Shown here: piece by piece, positions 1 to 4,608 of the stretch
Layout: every line of letters begins with the position of its first letter
How positions within the stretch are numbered: the first letter of the stretch is position 1
Notes under the pieces: generated by a model
Databases searched by the model: none
The model's input: the letters and a program-made list of their open reading frames with translations, nothing else
What the model was told of the DNA's origin: nothing
Position numbers and translations under genes: made by a program
Assembly (NCBI GenBank): GCA_029779995.1
Contig: JAKOZM010000352.1
Coordinates: 1-5,643 of the forward strand
Length of the DNA stretch: 5,643 nt
Direction of reading: 5' to 3'
Origin: Actinomycetes bacterium
GTDB taxonomy: Bacteria > Actinomycetota > Actinomycetes > S36-B12 > UBA10799

Positions 1-149
1 ACGGTCTCTGCGGTGCTCACCCCCAGCAGCTGGGCGACCTTGCCCATCGCCTCCCAGTCCGTGGCGTGATCCTGGCGGATCTCCTCGAACATGCGCACCG
101 CCCGCGACTTCAGCTCAGGCGGGTACCTCTTCGACGTGTTCCCAGACAT
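1..149 (-). CDS. IS3-family transposase OrfA (IS6110-like), N-terminal 49 codons
   Basis: The reading frame starts at ATG 149 and runs off the left edge. The protein begins MSGNTSKRYPPELKSRAVRM and continues to VAQLLGVSTAETV, the N-terminal helix-turn-helix of IS3-family OrfA. The residues RYPPEL, AVRM and ARLLGV/AETV-like positions match what I recall of IS6110 OrfA. In this family OrfA binds the terminal repeats and is joined to the DDE catalytic OrfB by programmed frameshifting; that part is not in view. A GGAG ribosome-binding sequence lies just before the ATG but is inside the 3' arm of a leader hairpin (150-177). Open question: whether the copy is intact. Confidence 0.88.
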   Translation of the reverse strand, partial: MSGNTSKRYPPELKSRAVRMFEEIRQDHATDWEAMGKVAQLLGVSTAET

Positions 150-177
150 GACTCCAACCTTCCCAAGGTTTGGAGTC
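150..177 (-). promoter_or_regulatory. Leader hairpin that can hide the OrfA ribosome-binding site
   Basis: GACTCCAACCTT (150-161) pairs with AAGGTTTGGAGTC (165-177): 12 bp with one bulged base and a 3-base loop. On the minus-strand transcript the 3' arm contains GGAGTC directly before the ATG at 149, so the fold would cover the ribosome-binding site. The outer arm overlaps the inner edge of the terminal inverted repeat. Hairpins of this kind are known in other insertion sequences (IS10, IS50) to stop read-through transcripts from neighbouring genes being translated into transposase; that role here is inferred. Confidence 0.55.
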
Positions 178-200
178 TCCCGACACGCCGGGGCGGTTCA
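173..200 (+). repeat. Terminal inverted repeat of the IS6110-like element
   Basis: The 28 bases end in GGGGCGGTTCA; read inward on the minus strand they begin TGAACCGCCCCGGC and end in GAGACTC. This agrees with the 28-bp terminal repeat of IS6110 as I remember it, with only a few differences. Position 200 is therefore taken as the element's edge. The next bases (CTA at 201-203) would be the 3-bp target duplication if this is a standard insertion. Confidence 0.85.
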
Positions 201-497
201 CTACGCGACGCCTTCCCGGAGCAGACGGTGGAGCAGCACGCATCCCCAGAGTGGCTCGGACGCCAGCACCTCGACGTCTACCTACCGGAGATAGCCGTCG
301 GTGTTGAGTTCCAAGGCGCGCAGCATGATGGACCGGTTGACTTCTTCGGTGGCCCGGAGGCATACGAAGCGGTCCAGAAGCGCGACGCTCGCAAGCTTCG
401 ACTCTGCAAGCGGCACGGGGTGGAACTGGTTTATGTCCGACCCGGCTACGATCTCGACGCCGTAGTTGCCGAAATCCGGCTCAGGGCATGTAGCTAG
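201..497 (+). pseudogene. PD-(D/E)XK-like endonuclease, C-terminal fragment cut by the IS
   Basis: From the edge of the insertion sequence an open frame of 98 codons continues to the TAG at 495-497. It contains WLGRQHLDVYLP, then VGVEFQGAQH, then DFFGGPEAYEAVQKRDARK, LCKRHGVELVYV and a short tail. I recognise this as the conserved core of a restriction-endonuclease-fold family with a D-x10-E-x-Q active site (Asp25, Glu36, Gln38 of the fragment), related in style to Vsr-like nucleases. Full-length relatives have a substantial N-terminal part, often zinc-binding or repeat-containing; here it is absent, and the upstream frame is IS sequence. It is convergent with the HTH gene, 18 bp away. A start inside the IS would give a chimeric protein, so I call it a broken gene. 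Its substrate is unknown. Confidence 0.7.
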
Positions 498-515
498 CGG
501 CGTCCCTCGGTGAGG

Positions 516-995
516 TCAGACACGGGCGCGGTTCCGCTCGGACCCTCCGGCCGGCCGTAGCATGCCGCCGGCAACGAGCACCGCGCTGCGCACGGCACTG
601 GCGCTGACGCCCAACTGCTCCGCCACCTGGGCGAGGCTCCGGCCGCTGTCGTACAGATGGCGAGCTTCTTCACGGGTGGAGGACGCGAGTGGCTGGCTAC
701 GCACCTTGACTCCGGCGCTAGTGACGATCTTCGTGATGGTGGTTCGATGGACTCCGAAGTGCTCAGCGATCTGCTTCACGGGCATCCCAGACGCGTAGGC
801 GTCGATGAGCTTCTGACGCTGCGGGTAGCTCAAACGAGTTTGAGATTTGAGTGCTTGGGTTGCGACTGGGCCGCGCTGATCGCGTCGGGATGGTCGTTCG
901 GGCCGGGCGGTGAGGGAGTGTGCCTTGCGCTGACTACGGGCGATGAGCGATCTGAGTGGAGCGGAGGGGTTTGAGAGGCTTCTATGGAGGACCAC
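516..995 (-). CDS. Small basic protein with two helix-turn-helix domains, coupled to the recombinase gene (copy A)
   Basis: 159 aa starting at GTG 995, the base after the recombinase stop codon (TAA, 996-998); the ribosome-binding site AAGGA is 7 bases upstream, inside the recombinase gene, so translation is probably coupled. Residues 1-50 are Ser/Arg-rich and probably disordered. HTH 1 is at about 55-93 (core MPVKQIAEHFGVHRTTITKI), and HTH 2 at about 106-140 (core SLAQVAEQLGVSASAVRSAV). Both resemble the DNA-binding HTH of Hin-type resolvases, but there is no catalytic domain. Its position suggests an accessory DNA-binding partner of the recombinase, such as a directionality factor, or a regulator of the element; that is inference. 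A 96% identical second copy lies at 4797-5330. There is no earlier methionine and no other plausible start, so GTG 995 is used. Confidence 0.8.
   Translation of the reverse strand: MVLHRSLSNPSAPLRSLIARSQRKAHSLTARPERPSRRDQRGPVATQALKSQTRLSYPQRQKLIDAYASGMPVKQIAEHFGVHRTTITKIVTSAGVKVRSQPLASSTREEARHLYDSGRSLAQVAEQLGVSASAVRSAVLVAGGMLRPAGGSERNRARV
524..995 (-). repeat. 472-bp direct repeat, copy A
   Basis: Positions 524-995 match 4859-5330 in the same orientation with no gaps and, counted by eye, about 19 base differences (about 96% identity). The match begins exactly at the GTG start codon of the HTH gene and ends just before its stop codon. Nothing beyond either edge is clearly similar. Homologous recombination between the copies would delete the recombinase and all cargo between them. 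Confidence 0.93.
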
Positions 996-2597
996 TTAGA
1001 TGTCCTTATCAGAACCTCGTGCAGCTACGTGCTGTGCGAGGTTCTGGTGTTCTATGGCGTCGTGTCCGTCCGGGTGTCCGGCTGAGAGCGTCGTGTAGGG
1101 CTCGTTCAACTCGACACGGATGTCGTCCGTATCAGGGCCGAGCAGGATGCGCGCGAACAGTGTTCGGTTGAGTTGCTTGCGGATGTGGGCAGGGGAACGT
1201 TCGTAGGTTGCGTGTGCGTCTTGCAGAAGGTCGAGTGCCTCGCGGATGCCTTGCTCCAGTTCGGCGAGGTCCGCCGCGGCGGACTTGCGCTCGCGGACGA
1301 GCTTGGCGTGTTCTGCCTTGAGCCGGCGTTGCTCGGCCAGGAAGAGGCTGTGCGGGACGGCGTCGGCGTAGTAGGCGTCGAGGAGTTTGGCCTGGTTCGC
1401 CTCCAGAGCCGCGGTTTCCTGGTCGAGGTCGTCGATCCGCGCGGCGTTCGCCTCATGCTGGCGGCGCAGGCGTGCGAGAGCGATTCCCTCGATGCGCTCG
1501 CGTTGCGCGACGGTCAACGCGATGCCGCGGTAGCAGTCTGCGACGCGCTGCTCGACTTGGGCGACGGGAAGTGCCTTGCGTTGGGGGCATCCGGCTTTGC
1601 CACGGTGACACAGGAAATACTCGTACAGGCGCTCGCGGCGACGGGTGTGTTGCAGGATCAACCGGTACCCACACCCGAGGCAGTAGACCGTGCCCTTTAG
1701 GTAGTGGTCGTGGGTGCGGGAGCGCTCGCCGTTGCGTCGTGAGACCAGGATGCCCTGCACCGACGCCCACGTCGCCGCGTCGACGAGAGGTTCGTGGGTG
1801 CCTGGGTGTTCGACGCCGTTGAACGTCACGACGCCCGCGTAGTACGGGTTGCGCAGGATGTGATGGACGCTGCGGATCGTCAGCGGCCGGGCAGGTGTGT
1901 TCGGGCCCGGCTTGGTCGTCAGCCCGCGGGCATTGAGCTCAGAGGCGATCTCGTCCATGCTCCACTCGCCGGTGGCGTAGGCGTGGAATGCCCAGGCGAG
2001 GTGTGGGCCGCGCTCGGGGTCGACGGTGACGGTGCGGATCTCGCGGCCGTCCTCAATGTGGTGCTGGTTGAGGTACCCCAGCGGCGCCCGGCCAGGGGTA
2101 CCTCCCTGAGTTGCCTTCTGTCGCATGCCCTTCGTCACCTCGGTTGCGAGGTTCTGGGAGTAGAACTCCGCGATGGACGCCATGATCCCATGAAGCAGCC
2201 TTCCGCTCGGTGTGGTGCTGATCGCCTCGGTAGTAGAGACCAGGTGCGCGCCGGTCTCCAGGATCGCCTTAGTGATCGCAGCGTCGTCAGCACGGTTGCG
2301 AGCCAGTCGGTCGATCTTGTGGACGATCACGAAGTCGACCGTCGTGTCTTGGATGTATCGCAGCATCCGCTGAAGCTCCGGCCGCTCCATCGACCTGCCC
2401 GAGCGGCCCCGCTCGATGAACTCGGCTGCGACGAGCGCACCTATCTCCAGAGCCCGACGGCGGTTCGCCTCCCGCTGGGCTGGAATCGACAGGCCGTCTG
2501 GATCGGTTCCTCGTCGGGCTTGGCCAGTGGTGGAGACGCGGACGTAGGACACTGCCCGCAGAGGCGACAAGGAGTCATCGATGGTTGCTATGGTCAC
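996..2597 (-). CDS. Large serine recombinase (resolvase/integrase family)
   Basis: 533 aa, GTG start at 2597, TAA at 996-998. The order of domains is that of large serine integrases. Catalytic resolvase domain: residues about 14-160, with YVRVSTTGQ carrying the nucleophile Ser22 and the active-site motif KIDRLARNR at 94-102. 'Recombinase' domain: about 170-290, with GRAPLGY, LNARGLTTK, ILRNPYYAG. Zinc ribbon: Cys306, Cys309, Cys330, Cys337. Then a coiled coil at about 366-450 and a C-terminal tail. It would make site-specific double-strand exchanges between attachment sites, moving the element it belongs to. The length is ordinary for the family and all expected residues are present, so it looks functional. 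The GTG 2597 start has a weak ribosome-binding site; a start a few codons later is possible, but before Tyr18. It diverges from the protease operon and is followed without gap by the HTH gene. Confidence 0.95.
   Translation of the reverse strand: MTIATIDDSLSPLRAVSYVRVSTTGQARRGTDPDGLSIPAQREANRRRALEIGALVAAEFIERGRSGRSMERPELQRMLRYIQDTTVDFVIVHKIDRLARNRADDAAITKAILETGAHLVSTTEAISTTPSGRLLHGIMASIAEFYSQNLATEVTKGMRQKATQGGTPGRAPLGYLNQHHIEDGREIRTVTVDPERGPHLAWAFHAYATGEWSMDEIASELNARGLTTKPGPNTPARPLTIRSVHHILRNPYYAGVVTFNGVEHPGTHEPLVDAATWASVQGILVSRRNGERSRTHDHYLKGTVYCLGCGYRLILQHTRRRERLYEYFLCHRGKAGCPQRKALPVAQVEQRVADCYRGIALTVAQRERIEGIALARLRRQHEANAARIDDLDQETAALEANQAKLLDAYYADAVPHSLFLAEQRRLKAEHAKLVRERKSAAADLAELEQGIREALDLLQDAHATYERSPAHIRKQLNRTLFARILLGPDTDDIRVELNEPYTTLSAGHPDGHDAIEHQNLAQHVAARGSDKDI
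1003..1007 (-). promoter_or_regulatory. Ribosome-binding site of HTH copy A
   Basis: TCCTT on the plus strand reads AAGGA on the minus strand, 7 bases before the GTG at 995 and inside the last codons of the recombinase gene. It supports the GTG start. The equivalent bases are absent in front of copy B. Confidence 0.65.
1011..1045. repeat. 35-bp near-perfect palindrome in the 3' end of the recombinase gene
   Basis: AGAACCTCGTGCAGC (1011-1025), centre TACGT, then GCTGTGCGAGGTTCT (1031-1045). The arms match at 13 of 15 positions; the two exceptions would be wobble pairs in RNA. It lies across the codons for the last part of the recombinase tail (around HQNLAQHVAARGS), 16 bases before the HTH start. 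It could be an attachment or protein-binding site on DNA, or an RNA stem modulating HTH translation. There is no T-tract, so it is not a classic terminator. Confidence 0.6.
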
Positions 2598-2673
2598 CTA
2601 GACAGGATCGGGATCTGTGGGGCGGGGCAATGCAGCGTGTCAGCTGACCGTGCGCCAGGATTGTCGGATGCGG

Positions 2674-2694
2674 TAGGTAGCCTTGGCTTACCTA
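2674..2694 (+). promoter_or_regulatory. Imperfect palindrome, candidate operator or leader hairpin
   Basis: TAGGTAGCC (2674-2682), two-base centre, then GGCTTACCTA (2685-2694): nine pairs with one extra T. It ends five bases before the AAGGAGG ribosome-binding site of the protease operon. This is a suitable place for a repressor site or for a 5' leader stem. The element's HTH proteins are possible binders, but nothing in the sequence proves that. Confidence 0.4.
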
Positions 2695-2699
2695 GAGGC

Positions 2700-2706
2700 A
2701 AGGAGG
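2700..2706 (+). promoter_or_regulatory. Strong ribosome-binding site deciding the ATG 2713 start
   Basis: AAGGAGG is a consensus Shine-Dalgarno sequence with 6 bases between it and the ATG at 2713. It shows that the small gene starts there rather than at the upstream in-frame TTG at 2683. Confidence 0.85.
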
Positions 2707-2712
2707 CTAGAG

Positions 2713-2895
2713 ATGGCTAAGGAGTCTGACAAGACAACGATGGCGGCCCTCCGTCCACCGCCGGGTCACGGACGGAAGGAAACTGAGTGGCGAGCGCAAG
2801 CGGAGCGAGCAGTCCAGGCGCGTGAGGACGCGCGGAGGATGCGTGAAGGCCGCCCAGCTAGCTTCACGGCAGCGATTGGTGCCGTCTACCCGTGA
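2713..2895 (+). CDS. 60-aa charged helical protein, partner gene of the protease
   Basis: Begins MAKESDKTTMAALRPPPGHG and ends IGAVYP; TGA at 2893-2895. The middle (about residues 20-48) is strongly charged and alternates Arg/Glu/Ala with no helix breakers, so it is likely one long amphipathic helix. The first part is Pro/Gly-rich and probably flexible. There is no membrane segment, signal peptide or cysteine. I do not recognise a named family. The stop codon overlaps the protease start (GTGA), so the two proteins are made together and the small one may be an adaptor, inhibitor or substrate of the protease; that is inference. The consensus ribosome-binding site makes expression very likely. 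Confidence 0.75.
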   Translation: MAKESDKTTMAALRPPPGHGRKETEWRAQAERAVQAREDARRMREGRPASFTAAIGAVYP

Positions 2896-3788
2896 GTGAG
2901 GCACCAGTTGACAGTGGCAGCGATGTCGTTCCTGCCCCGGCGGTCACCAAGACGCCGCTCTTCCAAGCACAGAACGCTGATCGTTACGCTCGCCAGGCGC
3001 TCATCAGAGAGTACGAGGCGGCGACCGGCGCAAATCTGATCGTTATGATCGATCAGATTTTCGCGCCGGGGATTACCTTCCTTGAAGAGTTGCTGATTGG
3101 GTTGGACCCTTCGCAAGATTTGCACGTCCTGCTATCTACACCTGGCGGTGACGGTGAGGTCGCTGTGCGCATGGTGCGTGCCATGCAGGCGCGATGTTCT
3201 AAGCTGACCATGATCATCCCAGACATGGCGAAGTCCGCCGGCACGATCATGTGTCTCGGTGCTGACACGATTCTGATGGCGGCCCAGAGCGATCTCGGGC
3301 CGGTGGATCCTCAATTTCCCGTTGGGCGTGGCCTTGTTGGAGCGAAGGAGATCGTGTCAGCACTGGAAACCGCCGAGCAGCGGGTTTCGCAACAGCCGAA
3401 CTCCTACCCTCTATACGCAGGCTTGTTGGCTGATGTCAACATGCTCATGATCGAGCAGGCCAAGGCAGCCATGGACAGAACCACCGCCCTGATCGACGAG
3501 GCACTTCAATGCCGGACGACTCAGTTGCCTGATGACGAGCGTTCTCGCCTGGTGGAGGCGCTGAAGCGCCCGCTCATCGATGACCTAACCGATCATTCCG
3601 CAACGGTTGGACCGAAGCTAGCGCAGAAGATCGGCCTCCCCGTCGAGCTCGCCGACACGTCATCCGCGACGTGGAGGATCGTCTGGCAACTCTGGACGCG
3701 TTACTTCGCGCTAGGTTGCTTTCCGCTGAACCGTGCCGCAGTCTACGAGGGTCGCCTCGCGTCACAGTTCTATCCGGCAACTGCCTGA
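2892..3788 (+). CDS. ClpP/SppA-fold serine protease, SDH_sah type
   Basis: 298 aa from GTG 2892, overlapping the previous gene by 4 bp. The crotonase-like protease core spans about residues 47-200: strand and helix LIVMIDQ, the oxyanion-loop motif STPGGDGEVAV (Gly85-Gly86), then IIPDMAKSAGTIMCLGAD with the nucleophile Ser115, then ILMAAQSDLGPVDPQ. This pattern is that of the serine dehydrogenase proteinase family (PF01972), related to SppA and NfeD and more distantly to ClpP. Lys152 is a possible general base by analogy with Ser-Lys members. The C-terminal third is mainly helical. There is no signal peptide or clear membrane anchor, so it is probably cytosolic. True ClpP is shorter and has a Ser-His-Asp triad that I do not see. 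The substrate is unknown; its place in a recombinase island suggests a defence or maintenance role (inference). A long inverted repeat lies inside the gene at 3025-3069. Confidence 0.88.
   Translation: MSEAPVDSGSDVVPAPAVTKTPLFQAQNADRYARQALIREYEAATGANLIVMIDQIFAPGITFLEELLIGLDPSQDLHVLLSTPGGDGEVAVRMVRAMQARCSKLTMIIPDMAKSAGTIMCLGADTILMAAQSDLGPVDPQFPVGRGLVGAKEIVSALETAEQRVSQQPNSYPLYAGLLADVNMLMIEQAKAAMDRTTALIDEALQCRTTQLPDDERSRLVEALKRPLIDDLTDHSATVGPKLAQKIGLPVELADTSSATWRIVWQLWTRYFALGCFPLNRAAVYEGRLASQFYPATA
3025..3069. repeat. 17-bp inverted repeat inside the protease gene
   Basis: CCGGCGCAAATCTGATC (3025-3041) is followed by a 9-base loop (3042-3050), then GATCAGATTT (3051-3060), a two-base bulge TC and GCGCCGG (3063-3069). 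All 17 pairs are Watson-Crick. It covers codons about 45-59, the strand entering the protease core. An inverted repeat this long with so short a loop is unlikely by chance in coding DNA, and it also contains GATC three times. It might be an intragenic operator, an RNA stem slowing translation, or a recombinase or host-factor site. Confidence 0.75.
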
Positions 3789-3931
3789 TCCGTCCGCCAG
3801 GTGTCCTTGAGGGGGGCGACTGCCCGGTTGACCGTCAACGCCTGGTAGAAGGGTAGTCGAACACCCTCGACAACTGCGAGATGCTGTGCGTGCCGCAAAA
3901 CCGCAGCGAGGGGAGCCGGTGGCCCGGGGAG

Positions 3932-3940
3932 TTGTCCACA
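3932..3940 (+). other. DnaA-box-like nonamer
   Basis: TTGTCCACA equals the high-GC actinobacterial DnaA-box consensus. Only one such box is seen here, with no AT-rich stretch and no replication gene, so on its own it does not make an origin. It is next to the stem-loop cluster, which is why it is recorded. Confidence 0.35.
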
Positions 3941-3945
3941 GCCTC

Positions 3946-3965
3946 GAACTACAACGACGTAGTTC
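3946..3965. repeat. Stem-loop 1 of the cluster
   Basis: GAACTAC, loop AACGAC, GTAGTTC: a perfect 7-bp stem directly after the DnaA-box-like nonamer. Confidence 0.6.
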
Positions 3966-3978
3966 TTGTCGGCGTCAA

Positions 3979-4054
3979 CAACTAGACTTCGCCCTGAGCA
4001 CCGAAGCCCTGGGCAATCCCAGGGTGGGACCGCTCAGGGCGACGGGTCTAGTTG
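3979..4054. ncRNA. 76-nt nested stem-loop, candidate structured RNA or folded-DNA site
   Basis: Outer stem CAACTAGAC (3979-3987) with GTCTAGTTG (4046-4054), 9 bp perfect. Two wobble pairs and a 2-base bulge lead into CGCCCTGAGC (3990-3999) with GCTCAGGGCG (4032-4041), 10 bp perfect. Across an internal loop there is an apical hairpin CCCTGGG-CAAT-CCCAGGG (4007-4024), 7 bp perfect. In total about 28 pairs, with no T-run after it, so a plain intrinsic terminator is a poor fit. It lacks the cloverleaf and T-loop of a tRNA. The fold is symmetrical on both strands, so the transcribed strand is undetermined. Whether it acts as RNA or as a DNA hairpin is open. Confidence 0.5.
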
Positions 4055-4079
4055 GCGCTAGAGACCCCAACCCTAGCGC
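4055..4079. repeat. Stem-loop 3 of the cluster
   Basis: GCGCTAG (4055-4061), 11-base loop AGACCCCAACC, CTAGCGC (4073-4079): a perfect 7-bp stem that begins at the base after the 76-nt structure. There is no T-tract behind it. Confidence 0.6.
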
Positions 4080-4130
4080 TCCCATGGCGTTGTGCTCCAT
4101 ACGGGCTTCGGCTCAGTTAGGAGTGCCACC

Positions 4131-4340
4131 ATGGCACGAACAGTAAGTAGGGGCGCTCGGACCGGGCGCTTCGTGAAGGCTTCGACGGCCCGTCGGAGCC
4201 CGCGCACCACCTCGACCGAGACCGTCGGTCGGGGTACCTCCAACAAGACGGCGGTCAATCGTTCAACGATCACCGGCCGCTTCGTCAAGGAATCCACGGC
4301 CCAGCGCCATCCCGACACCACGGTCACCCAGCAGGTGTGA
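4131..4340 (+). CDS. 69-aa basic protein made of two 29-residue repeats
   Basis: ATG 4131 has the ribosome-binding site AGGAG with 7 bases of spacing. Residues 4-32 and 41-69 align without gaps and share 17 of 29 positions: the unit is V-x-R-x3-TGRFVK-x-STA-x-R-x-P-x-TT-x-T-x2-V. I recall TGRFV/ATAARHP-type repeats in many small bacterial proteins of unknown function, often in mobile regions and sometimes misnamed; I know of no established role. The protein is very basic, rich in Thr/Arg/Ser, with no hydrophobic segment, so nucleic-acid binding is possible but unproven. It is followed after one base by the 88-aa gene, so the two form an operon ended by the terminator at 4688-4721. Upstream in-frame GTG/TTG codons lack a ribosome-binding site. 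Confidence 0.8.
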   Translation: MARTVSRGARTGRFVKASTARRSPRTTSTETVGRGTSNKTAVNRSTITGRFVKESTAQRHPDTTVTQQV

Positions 4341-4341
4341 C

Positions 4342-4608
4342 ATGGGGATCGAGATCAAGATGAACGGCAACTGGGAACGTGATCTGAACCGAATGGTTCA
4401 GGGTGCGGTGCGCGACGTCGCCGACGACTACCAGAAGATGTTCGATCGGCTGGGTCGTCAATACAAGGGACGCCCCGTCAACGAGGTCAAGGCCGCGCTC
4501 CGGCGCGAGTGGTCTCGGCTCGGCGGGACGATCTCCGATGCCGAACTGACCGACTACGCCCAACTCATCAGCGAGGGCACCCGCATCAAGATGCAGGTCG
4601 GCAGGTAG
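4342..4608 (+). CDS. 88-aa protein of unknown function, second gene of the repeat-protein operon
   Basis: The start codon is one base after the stop of the 69-aa gene and has only a weak ribosome-binding site, so it is probably translated by coupling. The sequence runs MGIEIKMNGNWERDLNRMVQ, then a long charged helix to about residue 42 (YKGRPVNEVKAALRREW follows), a second helical part with ISDAELTDYAQLIS, and a closing strand GTRIKMQV. The beginning (IEIKM) and end (RIKMQV) look like paired beta strands around a helical middle, a compact alpha/beta fold. No catalytic motif, cysteine or membrane segment. I have seen similar small proteins in actinobacterial accessory regions but cannot name a family. 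Its tight pairing with the repeat protein suggests that they work together, perhaps by binding each other. Confidence 0.78.
   Translation: MGIEIKMNGNWERDLNRMVQGAVRDVADDYQKMFDRLGRQYKGRPVNEVKAALRREWSRLGGTISDAELTDYAQLISEGTRIKMQVGR

Larger units (their letters stand above)
1..200 (-). mobile_element. IS6110-like IS3-family insertion sequence, one end only
   Basis: The left 200 bases are the start of an IS3-family element read on the minus strand: a terminal inverted repeat (173-200), a short leader with a hairpin (150-177) and the first 49 codons of OrfA. From memory, both the repeat and the OrfA N-terminus closely resemble IS6110 of Mycobacterium tuberculosis. The rest of the element, including OrfB and the other terminus, lies outside the window, so its completeness and the target-site duplication cannot be judged. 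The element abuts a gene that has lost its 5' part, so the insertion probably broke that gene. Confidence 0.85.
2598..2712. promoter_or_regulatory. Divergent intergenic region between recombinase and protease operon
   Basis: These 115 bp must hold the promoters for both directions. I see no convincing -35/-10 pair; TTGTCG at 2661-2666 is the only hexamer close to a -35 box and has no good partner. The right part holds an imperfect palindrome (2674-2694) and a strong ribosome-binding site. An attachment site next to the integrase 5' end would also fit here, but none can be proven. Confidence 0.4.
3789..4130. other. 342-bp non-coding segment with clustered inverted repeats
   Basis: No convincing gene is seen here; open frames across it have arginine/proline-rich translations that look like nothing, and they run through the stems. 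The left part (3789-3930) holds only a short palindrome, GTTGAC-C-GTCAAC (3827-3839). The right part contains a DnaA-box-like nonamer (3932-3940) and three adjacent stem-loops (3946-3965, 3979-4054, 4055-4079). It is followed by the ribosome-binding site AGGAG (4119-4123) of the next gene. It may be the 3' end of the protease transcript, a structured leader for 4131-4608, an independent small RNA, or a DNA processing site. Confidence 0.7.

Noticed and set aside
66..200. Open frame that extends the nuclease fragment leftward to an ATG at 66
   Set aside because: This part runs through the IS terminal repeat and antisense to OrfA; its translation shows no nuclease features.
657..974. Plus-strand open frames over both HTH copies (also 4992-5309)
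   Set aside because: Both copies keep these frames only because the DNA is duplicated; the minus-strand proteins contain clear HTH domains.
1173..2720. Long plus-strand open frames (for example 1173-1700 and 1794-2720)
   Set aside because: They are antisense shadows of the recombinase gene, whose catalytic, zinc-ribbon and coiled-coil parts are unmistakable on the minus strand.
2740..2780. Inverted repeat CCGTCC...GGACGG in the 60-aa gene
   Set aside because: Short stem with a long loop in GC-rich coding DNA, easily explained by chance.
2892..3788. Housekeeping ClpP
   Set aside because: Too long, motif set is that of SDH_sah/SppA relatives, and no Ser-His-Asp triad or ClpX/trigger-factor neighbours.
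3979..4054. Integron attC site
   Set aside because: Size and symmetry are similar, but the core motifs RYYYAAC and GTTRRRY do not fit at the required places and there is no integron integrase.
3979..4079. tRNA gene or tRNA fragment as integration site
   Set aside because: No T-loop GGTTCGAATCC-like motif, no cloverleaf spacing and no CCA-proximal pattern.
3886..4146. 86-codon open frame across the stem-loop cluster
   Set aside because: No ribosome-binding site, no recognisable sequence, and it overlaps the well-supported start at 4131 while running through strong inverted repeats.
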